NCBI GenBank assembly: GCA_964506325.1
Contig: CAZDLO010000046.1
Span: 1 to 29,295 of the forward strand
Length of the DNA: 29,295 nt
Source of the DNA: CAINVV01 sp964506325
Lineage (GTDB): Bacteria > Bacteroidota > Bacteroidia > Bacteroidales > Prolixibacteraceae
Direction: 5' to 3'
In this document: positions 14,934-23,641 of the stretch, one piece after another
How positions within the stretch are numbered: the first letter of the stretch is position 1
Layout of the letters: each line of letters opens with the position of its first letter
Notes under the pieces: model-generated
Told to the model about the DNA's origin: nothing
What the model saw: only the letters and a program-made list of their open reading frames with translations
The model's database searches: none
Program-made: the position numbers and the translations under genes

Positions 14934-16214
14934 TTACCTGTTGACAGAGTTTAATACCCTGTATCCTATGAGCCGGTCATACCTTGACGAAAATCCCCTG
15001 TAATAGACAAAGAAATGGTAATTGTTTTCCGTATCGGTATGGCTGCCCTCAAAAAATGTGGCGTCAGCTGACTTGGTTTCCTCATTCCAGAGCACATACT
15101 GATAATCGTAAAATCCCTGTTTCAGCAGGATTGACAACTCATAGCATTTGGTCTCTGCATTATAGGTCATTTGGTTGAGTGGCGTACATTGCCAGTCTGA
15201 AAGTGCTCCAAAGACATAGACAGGATCATTCGTAACCTGGTCGGGAGGGGCAAGAGAGAAATGAACATAGATGTAATCCGATTCCAGGTCAGCATCAGAA
15301 GCCCTGTCATTTTTAACGAGGTAGCATCCGTTCAGATCATTCTGGGCGTGGTAAACCTCCCGGCTCAGGGAATAATCTTTCTGAAGAAAGATATGGAAAA
15401 CAGGATCACGGTATTCCACTGATTGAATGCCCATTCCGTTGGTCTGCAGGTTCTTGGCATTAAAATTTCTGAATTCATTGCCTCCTCTGAAGGGGTTGGC
15501 CTTATCCTCATAAACCAGTTGCTTTTGCCGTATAAAGGTCGGGGTGAACCTGTTGACCCGGTTATCGGTCCTGGAGTTTTGCAGGACTGTGGCTTTTATC
15601 TCATTCAGGGGATCTGTGATGATAAATTTGGGGTAGTCGATTGCAAAGGCAACTTGCTGACTGGGCCCTTTGTATCCTTCAAAAGTTGCCTTGCGGATTT
15701 CTCCTGAAATTTCCACCTCTTTTTCTGATACATAAAATGGCCGGATCAGTACCGGTTTTTCCTTGTTGGAGGAATCCCATACCTTCAGAAGGTAATTGCC
15801 TGAAACGAGAATTTTGACATCATCATTGGGCAAAAAGAGCCTGTAATTTATGTAGGGAATTGTTGTGTTAATAGAGAAGGCATAATCATTGAAGGAATTC
15901 TCTGCAAAGCCGGCCATATACTCAGCCGAAACTAGTCTTGACGGAAACCAGTCAGCATCACAATGTACGATAGTGTAGAGGTAATTCCGGGGGTTCCTGG
16001 AAAGTTCATCAAATTTCAAGAGCAGCCGTTGGTTGCTGCCGGGCACAAGCACCGGGAGTGAAAACTCCCATCCTTCTGTAAAGAATAGAACAGTATGCAA
16101 TTTTGAATCTGTATAAGACAAAACTTCATTGTTTTTTGCTGTCCGGCCGAAAGAGGAATTTGTTCCGGCCATCCACAGCAGAAGAACCAAGATTAAAAAT
16201 TTTTCAATTTTCAA
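14934..16214 (-). CDS. Type IX secretion system plug protein (DUF5103)
   Basis: A 426-residue exported protein with an N-terminal hydrophobic signal (FLILVLLLWMAG). The middle contains the DUF5103 pattern (LHTVLFFTEGWEFSLPVL, LLLKFDEL, YLYTIVHCDADW, FNDYAFSINTTIPY). A C-terminal E-set/glycogen-binding-like beta-sandwich follows (VYVFGALSDWQ, YELSILLKQGFYDYQYV). DUF5103 proteins are described as the periplasmic Plug that seals the large SprA pore of the type IX secretion system when no substrate is present. The start is a TTG at 16214: no ATG precedes the signal peptide and an in-frame stop lies nine codons upstream, while the first internal ATG would remove the signal. No other T9SS gene is adjacent, as usual for this scattered system. 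Confidence 0.88.
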   Translation of the reverse strand: MKIEKFLILVLLLWMAGTNSSFGRTAKNNEVLSYTDSKLHTVLFFTEGWEFSLPVLVPGSNQRLLLKFDELSRNPRNYLYTIVHCDADWFPSRLVSAEYMAGFAENSFNDYAFSINTTIPYINYRLFLPNDDVKILVSGNYLLKVWDSSNKEKPVLIRPFYVSEKEVEISGEIRKATFEGYKGPSQQVAFAIDYPKFIITDPLNEIKATVLQNSRTDNRVNRFTPTFIRQKQLVYEDKANPFRGGNEFRNFNAKNLQTNGMGIQSVEYRDPVFHIFLQKDYSLSREVYHAQNDLNGCYLVKNDRASDADLESDYIYVHFSLAPPDQVTNDPVYVFGALSDWQCTPLNQMTYNAETKCYELSILLKQGFYDYQYVLWNEETKSADATFFEGSHTDTENNYHFFVYYRGFSSRYDRLIGYRVLNSVNR

Positions 16215-16313
16215 GGTACCGGGTATAAGGTGTTACACTGTTTAATCAATTTTTGGAAATTTCCATCCCGGGGCTAAAAATAAATTATTTTAAGCTGAAC
16301 ACAGAAGATTTCC

Positions 16314-16321
16314 TACCTTTG
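16314..16321 (+). promoter_or_regulatory. Candidate -7 element of the YwqK-like gene
   Basis: TACCTTTG is an exact TAnnTTTG match with a T-rich stretch about 21 bases upstream. It lies 98 bases before the ATG at 16419 and argues against a start at the TTG at 16335. Confidence 0.5.
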
Positions 16322-16418
16322 TTTTCAGTTAATATTGAATTCCAAGTTAATTTCCTCTTTTGGCATCCACTTGCCGGGGATTCAGGAGTGGAGCGGAACG
16401 GAACATAAAAAATTACAG

Positions 16419-17195
16419 ATGAGAAGTATAATTTTATTGTTGGCATTGTGCTCCTTTTCTTTGACCTCTTTTTCCCAGGAATCTGTCAATAAATCTGATG
16501 CAAGGGGGATGAGGCAGGGGAAGTGGGTGGCCCGTTATCCCGGAGGCAACCTAAGATACGAAGGTTATTTTATCGATGACAAACCTACCGGGGAATGGAA
16601 AAGATTCCATGAAAACGGAAAGCTGAAGGCACAGATGTCCTACAGGCTGCTCTCTGGCAGGGCTTTCTCCTCCCTGTTTGATGACGAAGGGAAACTATAC
16701 GCCAGGGGAGTTTTTGACGGCACCAACCGCGACAGTACCTGGAATTTTTACAGTGGAGATATAATTGTTCAGACAGAAAATTACCATCTCGGCAAAAAAG
16801 AGGGTAATTCAATGGGATTCAGTCAGCATGGGACGGTCTTGTTGGCAAGAGAATTTCGGGACGATCTTTTACACGGGAAATCAATTGAGTATTATTCTAC
16901 CGGGACCAAAAAAAGTGAGATTACTTATCTGCTTGGGAAAAAAAGCGGGCCTGCCTTATTTTTCGATGAGAACGGAGTGCTGTATATGGAAGGACTATAC
17001 ACAGATGATCTTTCAGAAGGGGAATGGAATATTTATTCCAAAGAGGGCAGCATCAACTACCAGATCAAATACAGCAAAGGTAACCTGCTCAACAGTGGCG
17101 CTATTGATTCAATTCAGCTCAGGGAGTTTAAAAAATATGACCAGTTAAAAGGAAAAATCCCTGAACCGAAAATTGACCAGACAGACAGGCCATGA
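16419..17195 (+). CDS. Exported YwqK/MORN-repeat protein
   Basis: A 258-residue protein with a signal peptide (MRSIILLLALCSFSLTSFSQ, cleavage after about residue 19). It is followed by at least five YwqK/MORN-type repeats of about 23 residues: MRQGKWVARYPGGNLRYEGYF, TGEWKRFHENGKLK, STWNFYSGD, LHGKSIEYYSTGTKKSEITYL, GPALFFDENGVLYMEGLY and EGEWNIYSKEGSINYQIKY. Such repeats make an extended beta-sheet and are common in Bacteroidota exported proteins; database labels of antitoxin for this family are inherited and not supported here, since no toxin gene is adjacent. The start at ATG 16419 gives a clean signal peptide; the frame is open back to a TTG at 16335. Convergent with the GH106 gene. Confidence 0.85.
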   Translation: MRSIILLLALCSFSLTSFSQESVNKSDARGMRQGKWVARYPGGNLRYEGYFIDDKPTGEWKRFHENGKLKAQMSYRLLSGRAFSSLFDDEGKLYARGVFDGTNRDSTWNFYSGDIIVQTENYHLGKKEGNSMGFSQHGTVLLAREFRDDLLHGKSIEYYSTGTKKSEITYLLGKKSGPALFFDENGVLYMEGLYTDDLSEGEWNIYSKEGSINYQIKYSKGNLLNSGAIDSIQLREFKKYDQLKGKIPEPKIDQTDRP

Positions 17196-17226
17196 GTTCA
17201 GTAATTTTCCCTTGTAAGTTATTTGT

Positions 17227-20200
17227 TCAGAGAGGAATCACTACCTTTTTGACCGGCACCACCACTACAGGTCCCATTAGTCCTGAGGCCGGTAAAGGGG
17301 TAAATCCGAATTCCCGCGGCATACTTGTCTGCTTGTCCTTACTCCCGTAATTCGGAACCATGTCAGGTGATAAGGGAGCAGGTTTGGTCATGGCGGCAAT
17401 CCGGTTGATCAGCGTGTTGGTAACTCTTATTTCAAGGTGATTTTTCCCCTGTTTCAATGAACTGCTGATCTCAGGTTTTTGGCCTCTCATCCAAACGAAA
17501 CCTTGGTTTGTTCCATTAATTTCAATCTCAGCGACATTGCCAACTTTGCCCAAATCGAGTAAGATCTTCAGATCCGGGGAGAAATATTCTTTGGGTAATT
17601 CAAAGTCTATGCTGTAATTGCCTGTTCCGCTGAATGTCTTTGTCGCCGGATCCTCACTCCATGAAGTAAGCATGCTGGTTCTTTTTTTGTATTCCGGGAA
17701 GTCATTTCCTTTCAGTATCATCTGCCACTCTCCCGAGATGGTATACGGGGCGGGTACTCCCGTAATATCTGACATAAAGTTCCTTTGGCCGTCGGATGAA
17801 AGTACCGTGGTCCGGAAAATCCCGTTCATGGCTGTTTCAGCTTCAATTGCACCTTTAGCGATACCGGTGATTTTTTGAAAGTCGCTACTGGTTACATGCA
17901 TGTCAGGTTTTCCCGGAGCAAATTCGAGAAAAAATGATTCATATGGCGCCATGGTAAGGGGAACCTGGATTCCTTCAGCTTTTTCACTGAAGGAAAAGAT
18001 GGAAGAGATTTTGCCGGTCAAGGGATCCCATTTCCTGATATTTTTGTTCTTAACCCTGAAAGTGACCGGGATGGTGCTGGTTTTATCCTGGACATTACAG
18101 ATGAAGTAGAAATCACTTTCTCCTGCTTTCCTGTGCAGATAGGTAAGTCCCTCATTTTTTCGCATTCCTTCATAAGCAAAATCTATTCCAAAATCAGGAG
18201 CGATCCTGTTGCGAAGAATTTTAAGAAATGGATCAAGGTAACTGCTTTGTTTGTTCCACCATATTTGCCTGTCAATTACGTTGTTGAGCCTGTATACCTT
18301 TCCTAGTCCATAGGATAGGCCATTTGTGGCATCGGATTTTATCTCCTTTATTCCATACAGAATGGTTCCATCAGGTTGTTGGACAGGAGGAGCATTGAAA
18401 ACACGGGAAACAATCTCCTTCACCCTTTTATCATTTTCAGTGGCATTGTTGAGGCCGGTTGAGAATTCAGGTAATCGTTCGAGGAACAACACATGGCCTC
18501 CCTCCTTTACATACTTCTCTATGAACTCCATCGTTTTCAGCGGAATAGTCTCAACATTAGGTACTACCAGGATTTTGTAGGCCATTTTTTGTATGCAGAT
18601 ATCTCCCTTGTTGAGTGTGGCATGGTTCTGAAGTACATCGTCGTTGACAAGGTCGTAGTCATAACCGTTGGAGACGATCAGCCCTCCAAGTTCCCCCCAG
18701 TCGAATTCCCGTGTCCATTTTCTGGGATTGATACTATTGATGGCCCATTGGTTGGCCAATGGTGAATAAAGGGCAATGTCAGCCTTAAAGTCACCCTGCC
18801 TCAGGAGGTAGGAGCACCTGGCAATATACTCCGAAAGCGCCGGATAATATTTCCACCAGATGTTCTGTGGCTGGATATAGGCAGCAAAGGGAATGGAACG
18901 GGAAGGGGCTACCTCCTGCTCAGGCAGGAAGTTGAAACCATGGTTGTAGAATTTGGTCGCACCGGACAGCAGGTATCCATCACTGGCGATCTTTAGCTCC
19001 TCAAGCGTTTCGCGGTAGCGTTCCCAGTGGATAAAGGTATATACCTCGGCGGATACAACTTTCCGGTCGTAGAGATGTGCACCGGATGAGACATATTTTT
19101 TAGGTCCGATTCGGGTGTCAAACCAGTCAGCCTGGTCTTTCTCTCCTGCAGTGATCTCCATCTCGGGAATATGGGCCATCCCGGCCGATTCAATATTGTC
19201 CGAATTAAAACCGTAGGTCTGGATTCGGCCTTTGATGTTGTGGTTTTCACACCAGCCAAGGAAACTTTTGTAAAAGACGTTCAATCCGGTTTGGTGAAGA
19301 AATTCATTTACATCATACCTGATTTTGGCTGTTTTATCACCCAATTCAAACCAGATGGCCGGAAGGTAGGGGATCAGGTCATATCCATAGGTTTTTCTGA
19401 ATTCTTCAAATAGTCCGGTCGACCAGTTTAATCCGCTGGCCAGGTTGGGCAATTCAAAGCTGTCTGCAAAAAGTGATTCGACAGTCTTTCCGAATTCATC
19501 ACCAAAAGCGCTGTAAAATTTATTACCCAGATAGTTGCAATACCGATCCATGGCCCCTTTGTTAAAATGATCGACGGCATTGCCTATCCCGTTTTTTTTG
19601 ATCCAGAAGGCCATCAGTTTCCAATCTCCTTCGGGGACGCTCCACTCCAGCTGGTTGCTTTTCACCGAACCGGTGAGGTTGACAAGTGTTTTTTCGATGA
19701 GTTTCCCGGATTTGTCCATACGCCCTGCAATGACAGCCACCAGCTTCTCCTCTCCATTTAACCTGGGGGAATAAACTTCCCAGGATCTTTTGGTCTTTAT
19801 CAGCTCACTGGGGAGCTCACCCCTGAACGACTGTGGTCCGCTGATATCGGCAAAAGTTGGAACCAGGTCCTTGCTCCTGTCCTCCTCAGGAACAAATTCA
19901 CCCCCGATGATCCATCCGGGACCGCCAAAGTTCAGTGAAACTTCCATGTCCAGCCGTTTGGCCTCTTTGACAGTATGCTTCAATAGCTCCATAAACTGAT
20001 CTGAAAGATAGGGGACGTCGCCCTTTTCATAGACCGGCTCCATCGAAATCTGTTCTACTCCCCGTATTCCGTGACTGCGCATTTCTTCCAGCTCCCTCGT
20101 AATTTCCTCCCTTGAGCCGGAATTGCCCGGCCACCACCAGCGCGTATGAGGCCAGCAATCTTTGGGCGGATTGATAAAAGCAGCTTCAAGGCTGGCATTT

Positions 20201-20280
20201 GCCACCTGGGCATGCACATAGCCCGGCTGAAGACATAGAATCAACAAGGCATTGATCAGGAGAAAAGTTTTTCGTAGCAT
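17227..20280 (-). CDS. Secreted GH106-like alpha-L-rhamnosidase family protein
   Basis: A 1017-residue exported glycoside hydrolase-like protein with a signal peptide ending YVHAQ. The N-terminal catalytic region begins with the GH106 pattern (RWWWPGNSGSREEITRELEEM, then SHGIRGVEQISMEPVY) and continues with MEVSLNFGGPGWIIGG, a TIM-barrel, and AEVYTFIHWERYRETLEELK. A GATase-like/beta-sandwich middle and a C-terminal galactose-binding-like domain follow (GNYSIDFELP, LLDLGKVGNVAEIEINGTNQGFVW). Family members remove alpha-L-rhamnose from plant pectins and related glycans by an inverting mechanism. Length is normal. There is no SusCD pair, sulfatase or regulator around it, so it lies outside an obvious polysaccharide utilisation locus and its substrate is uncertain. 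Confidence 0.85.
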   Translation of the reverse strand: MLRKTFLLINALLILCLQPGYVHAQVANASLEAAFINPPKDCWPHTRWWWPGNSGSREEITRELEEMRSHGIRGVEQISMEPVYEKGDVPYLSDQFMELLKHTVKEAKRLDMEVSLNFGGPGWIIGGEFVPEEDRSKDLVPTFADISGPQSFRGELPSELIKTKRSWEVYSPRLNGEEKLVAVIAGRMDKSGKLIEKTLVNLTGSVKSNQLEWSVPEGDWKLMAFWIKKNGIGNAVDHFNKGAMDRYCNYLGNKFYSAFGDEFGKTVESLFADSFELPNLASGLNWSTGLFEEFRKTYGYDLIPYLPAIWFELGDKTAKIRYDVNEFLHQTGLNVFYKSFLGWCENHNIKGRIQTYGFNSDNIESAGMAHIPEMEITAGEKDQADWFDTRIGPKKYVSSGAHLYDRKVVSAEVYTFIHWERYRETLEELKIASDGYLLSGATKFYNHGFNFLPEQEVAPSRSIPFAAYIQPQNIWWKYYPALSEYIARCSYLLRQGDFKADIALYSPLANQWAINSINPRKWTREFDWGELGGLIVSNGYDYDLVNDDVLQNHATLNKGDICIQKMAYKILVVPNVETIPLKTMEFIEKYVKEGGHVLFLERLPEFSTGLNNATENDKRVKEIVSRVFNAPPVQQPDGTILYGIKEIKSDATNGLSYGLGKVYRLNNVIDRQIWWNKQSSYLDPFLKILRNRIAPDFGIDFAYEGMRKNEGLTYLHRKAGESDFYFICNVQDKTSTIPVTFRVKNKNIRKWDPLTGKISSIFSFSEKAEGIQVPLTMAPYESFFLEFAPGKPDMHVTSSDFQKITGIAKGAIEAETAMNGIFRTTVLSSDGQRNFMSDITGVPAPYTISGEWQMILKGNDFPEYKKRTSMLTSWSEDPATKTFSGTGNYSIDFELPKEYFSPDLKILLDLGKVGNVAEIEINGTNQGFVWMRGQKPEISSSLKQGKNHLEIRVTNTLINRIAAMTKPAPLSPDMVPNYGSKDKQTSMPREFGFTPLPASGLMGPVVVVPVKKVVIPL

Positions 20281-20299
20281 GGTTGGTAAGTTTTCAGAA

Positions 20300-20307
20300 T
20301 AAAGATA
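20300..20307 (-). promoter_or_regulatory. Candidate -7 element of the GH106 gene
   Basis: On minus, TATCTTTA differs by one base from TAnnTTTG and lies 19 bases before the ATG at 20280. Confidence 0.3.
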
Positions 20308-20478
20308 GGTATTCCCCCAAAAAAATAAAACTTTAAATATTTACAGTCAATCAGGATGTCCGAAGGCAATAACCAGTCCGGAGATTTAGCAGGGCTTTGT
20401 GAAAAACAGGTTTCCAGGGATTAGGTATGGCAGGCTGAAAACCCGGCAGGATGTTCAGAAAGTATGGACGCAACGGTT

Positions 20479-21567
20479 TCATCTTGATTTTTCAAATTCA
20501 TTCAGCGGGTATTCATTGAGATACCATTCTATTGTTAATCTTACGACACTATTGTAATTCATTACCCCTTCATGAATTTTGTTGCTTTTGAGATAGGCAT
20601 TGTTGGCAGAAGTCTGTGCTTTGTCCAGGGCTTCATTTCTAAGTTCCTTCCAGTGATCACGTTGTGCCCTGATATCTGCCATCGCCTTTTTGTCGAACCT
20701 TTTCAGGTATTCTTTGACTGCTTCCTGGTGATGGCGATCCGCAAAAAAATATTGAAGCAACTGGATGCTGGCAGAATATTTCAACCTGTTGTCTTTACTT
20801 GAATTGCAGATGTACCATGCCATAAAATTGGCCTCAGCTTCCCCTGAGATACCAAACTGGTGCGCTTTTTCATGGGCCAGGACAAAGGGATATTCGGAGG
20901 GCAGCAATTCACCATTCAGGTGTACCTCGTTGAAAAAGGGGCCAAAGTAGCCGCTTACCCCCGACTTGGCGAAAAACCAGGTATAAAGCATAGTCTTTGG
21001 CTTACGGCTTCCGTTGGGGTATTTGTATCCAAAGTGTTCAGCATTGTCCCTGTAGGATAGCTCAACAAGACTGTCAACTGCCTTATAATCCGAAAACGTA
21101 ATCACAACACGGCTGGCATTGGCATTGGAAATAAGCGTATCCAGGACAGCCGGGAACATATCTTTCTTCTCAATATGGCGTGTCCAGCGCTGCCTCTTTT
21201 CAATTGGCTGCCTGAAATAATTGAATCCCCAGGAAAAGTAGAACAGCGTGTACAAGATTGCTGCGGTTTGCAGGGTGCGCAACAATAGCCACCCTGCCTT
21301 TATTTTCCTGGATAGAAGAAGTCCGGTGAAAATCAGTGCTGCTAGTACAAAAAGTGTCCAGAACAGGTCCCACAGGGAAAATGAGAATAAATGGCTGAAA
21401 CCGGACAGTAACCGGGAAATAAACGGATAAAGTCCGGCAGAATAATATTTTTCTACCAGATCCGGACGTTGTGAGCCCTTCTCCACCAAAAGGAACGTCA
21501 CTAATGCTGCCAGGAAGGGCAAGGAATTCCTGAGGATTTGTAAAAATTTGATTTTCTTCAAAGCCAT
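20479..21567 (-). CDS. DUF3810 membrane protein, putative zinc metallopeptidase
   Basis: A 362-residue protein with three N-terminal membrane helices (about 13-28, 63-85 and 96-112). A soluble domain follows with the zinc-peptidase-like motif HEKAH (residues 232-236) in FVLAHEKAHQFGISGEAEANFMAW, where the downstream Glu of EAEAN is the likely third ligand. This matches the DUF3810 family, common in Bacteroidota and Firmicutes, of unknown physiological role. Other family parts are FNYFRQPI after the last helix and SGYFGPFFNEVHLNGELL before the HEKAH helix. The ATG at 21567 begins 24 bases after a strong TAnnTTTG promoter. Divergent from xseA. The substrate is unknown; metal binding and catalysis are inferred from the motif only. 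Confidence 0.87.
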   Translation of the reverse strand: MALKKIKFLQILRNSLPFLAALVTFLLVEKGSQRPDLVEKYYSAGLYPFISRLLSGFSHLFSFSLWDLFWTLFVLAALIFTGLLLSRKIKAGWLLLRTLQTAAILYTLFYFSWGFNYFRQPIEKRQRWTRHIEKKDMFPAVLDTLISNANASRVVITFSDYKAVDSLVELSYRDNAEHFGYKYPNGSRKPKTMLYTWFFAKSGVSGYFGPFFNEVHLNGELLPSEYPFVLAHEKAHQFGISGEAEANFMAWYICNSSKDNRLKYSASIQLLQYFFADRHHQEAVKEYLKRFDKKAMADIRAQRDHWKELRNEALDKAQTSANNAYLKSNKIHEGVMNYNSVVRLTIEWYLNEYPLNEFEKSR

Positions 21568-21590
21568 TTACCAATAATCTTTAGGTGTTC

Positions 21591-21623
21591 CAAAAGTAGC
21601 CAAAATGTTGCGCAATAGACAAA
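21591..21623 (-). promoter_or_regulatory. Promoter of the DUF3810 gene
   Basis: On minus, TTTG (21620-21623), 21 bases, then TACTTTTG (21591-21598): a full match to the Bacteroidota -33/-7 consensus. Confidence 0.65.
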
Positions 21624-21639
21624 AAATATGCTCATGGTA

Positions 21640-21668
21640 TTGTAACTGTTTTGCAATGTTTACCTTTG
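21640..21668 (+). promoter_or_regulatory. Promoter of xseA
   Basis: TTG (21640-21642), 18 bases, then TACCTTTG (21661-21668), matching the Bacteroidota -33/-7 consensus. It lies between the DUF3810 promoter and xseA and excludes a start at 21651. Confidence 0.65.
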
Positions 21669-21710
21669 GGATTTGGTGCCTTACGGATATTTAACAGGGA
21701 AAATTTTCAA

Positions 21711-23171
21711 ATGAACGAAAGGTTTAGCATTTCAGAGCTCAACGGAGAAGTGAAGAAAGTTCTCTCCGCTAATTTTACCGCACCGGTATGGGTGGTGGGC
21801 GAGATATCTGAGATCAACGTCAACTCCAGCGGCCATTGTTACCTTACGCTCATTGAAAAAGGTGATAATGATGACCGGATCATGGCACAGGCCCGCGCAA
21901 CCATTTGGTCCTATACCTTCCGGATGCTGCGACCCTTTTTTGAAACTTCCACAGGACAGCGGCTCACGGATGGCTTAAAAGTACTTCTCCAGGTGTCAGT
22001 TGAATTTCATGAATTGTATGGGTATTCCTTAAATGTAAGGAACATAGATCCTACCTATACCCTGGGGGACCAGGCCAGGAAACGCAGGGAGATTATTCAG
22101 CGGCTTACAGACGAAGGTGTCATTACCATGAACAAGGAGCTTGAGCTTCCGCTCGTCCCACAGAAAATCGCCATTATCTCTTCCTCGTCAGCCGCTGGTT
22201 ACCAGGATTTTATGGACCAGCTTTCCAATAATTCCTATGGATATAAGTTCTATACGCATTTGTTTCCGGCGACGATGCAGGGGGATCAGGCTGAAAAATC
22301 AATGGTTGCCGCCCTGGAAAGAATTTATCCTTATGAGGATTTTTTTGATCTGGTAGTCCTCATCCGGGGAGGAGGATCGCAGGTCGATCTTAGTTGTTTC
22401 GACAATTACAATTTAGCCTATCATATTACCCAGTTTCCGTTGCCGGTATTAACAGGGATAGGCCATGAAAAAGATGACTCCATTGCGGACCTTGTCGCAC
22501 ATACAAGGCTTAAAACACCAACCGCAGCAGCTGAATTTATTCTTGATGGCGTGGCTTCTTTCGAGGAACGGATAAATTTATTGAAACAGGAAGCCGTGGA
22601 AATGATAGAGTCGGTGGTAGAAGACGAAAAAGACAGGCTGGAAGATCTGACTGGAGAAATATCCTCACTCGTCAGAGAGCTCCTAGGAAACAGGAAAGGA
22701 GAACTGATGCAGCTGACCTGGAAATTTCAGCAGGAGATAAAACTTGCCCTTCAGGAAAAAGCGCATTACCTGGGAAGAAAGCTGCAACGGATAGGATTTC
22801 TTGTGGATAGGTATCTTTTTGTAAGGCAGCAAAATGTCGCCGGTGCTGAAATTCAGGCAAATGCTGCCTTGGCAAGAAACCTGCTGGCAAAAAAACAGAA
22901 GCTGGATGTGTCAGTTGAAAGTTTCAGGAGATATTTCCGGAAAATAATTTCCGACGAAAAACACCGGGTAGACATTGCAGGACACAAAGGCTTGTCGTCT
23001 GATCCCGGGATAATTCTGAAGAAGGGTTTTACGATAACAACCTCCCGGGGAAGACTCATTAAAGACCTTTCCGGGTTGAAAAGCGGTGAATTATTGCAAA
23101 CCCGTTTCTTCGATGGTATAGTATCAAGCCAAATAGTAGAAATTGATAAAAAATTAGAAAATGACAATTAA
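21711..23171 (+). CDS. xseA: Exodeoxyribonuclease VII large subunit
   Basis: A 486-residue catalytic subunit of exonuclease VII, which degrades single-stranded DNA to short oligonucleotides from either end. The N-terminal OB-fold domain (about 1-115) starts with FSISELNGEVKKVL and includes VWVVGEISEINVNSSGHCYLTL. The catalytic domain holds IAIISSSSAAGYQDF, VVLIRGGGSQVDLSCFDNYNLA and GIGHEKDDSIADLVAHTRLKTPTAAAEF. A long coiled-coil (about 290-420) that binds the small subunits follows, then the C-terminal segment SDPGIILKKGFTITTSRG. ATG 21711 is used because the OB domain begins at once and the promoter lies upstream. It is somewhat longer than the E. coli protein (about 456). It overlaps xseB by 11 bases. 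Confidence 0.96.
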   Translation: MNERFSISELNGEVKKVLSANFTAPVWVVGEISEINVNSSGHCYLTLIEKGDNDDRIMAQARATIWSYTFRMLRPFFETSTGQRLTDGLKVLLQVSVEFHELYGYSLNVRNIDPTYTLGDQARKRREIIQRLTDEGVITMNKELELPLVPQKIAIISSSSAAGYQDFMDQLSNNSYGYKFYTHLFPATMQGDQAEKSMVAALERIYPYEDFFDLVVLIRGGGSQVDLSCFDNYNLAYHITQFPLPVLTGIGHEKDDSIADLVAHTRLKTPTAAAEFILDGVASFEERINLLKQEAVEMIESVVEDEKDRLEDLTGEISSLVRELLGNRKGELMQLTWKFQQEIKLALQEKAHYLGRKLQRIGFLVDRYLFVRQQNVAGAEIQANAALARNLLAKKQKLDVSVESFRRYFRKIISDEKHRVDIAGHKGLSSDPGIILKKGFTITTSRGRLIKDLSGLKSGELLQTRFFDGIVSSQIVEIDKKLENDN

Positions 23172-23367
23172 GAAGGCGCTTACCTATAAGGAAGCTATCA
23201 GCGAGATTGAAGAGATTCTTCAACAGATTGAAAATGATGAGCCTGACGTGGATCAGCTGTCTGAGAAAGTTAAACGGCTGTCAACCCTGGTTGCATGGTG
23301 CAGGGAGAAACTCCACAATACTGAGGTCGAGATAGAAAAAATTCTAAAGGATATCGAAAAGAGCTAG
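23161..23367 (+). CDS. xseB: Exodeoxyribonuclease VII small subunit
   Basis: A 68-residue all-helical protein with the family pattern TYKEAISEIEEILQQIENDEPDVDQLSEKVKR, then LVAWCREKLHNTEVEIEKIL. Several copies coat the coiled coil of XseA and allow exonuclease VII activity. Length is normal. Its ATG lies inside the last codons of xseA (11-base overlap), so translation is coupled. Confidence 0.93.
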   Translation: MTIKKALTYKEAISEIEEILQQIENDEPDVDQLSEKVKRLSTLVAWCREKLHNTEVEIEKILKDIEKS

Positions 23368-23641
23368 GAAATTGCAAAAAGAAGATTATTTTTGAATCTG
23401 TTATTATTTTCCGGATTATTGCCAATGGATATAGGCCTTTTGGCTTTGTTATACAAATTGTTGCCTTAAAAATGGCCAGTTTTGTATAGTTTTTCCCTGC
23501 TAACATTTTTCTCTTGTCCTGGTAAGTGAATGAGTTAAATTGAAACTATAAAGTGTAGTTTACAGGGAGTGCCCATCCCATTGAATTTTAAGATGATAGC
23601 CCGATTGTTCTATCAACCGGTGAATTACAAATTTTAATCTA

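Noticed and set aside
16419..17195. Toxin-antitoxin module suggested by the YwqK-type repeats
   Set aside because: The protein has a secretion signal and no toxin gene lies beside it; the repeat is a structural MORN-like motif.
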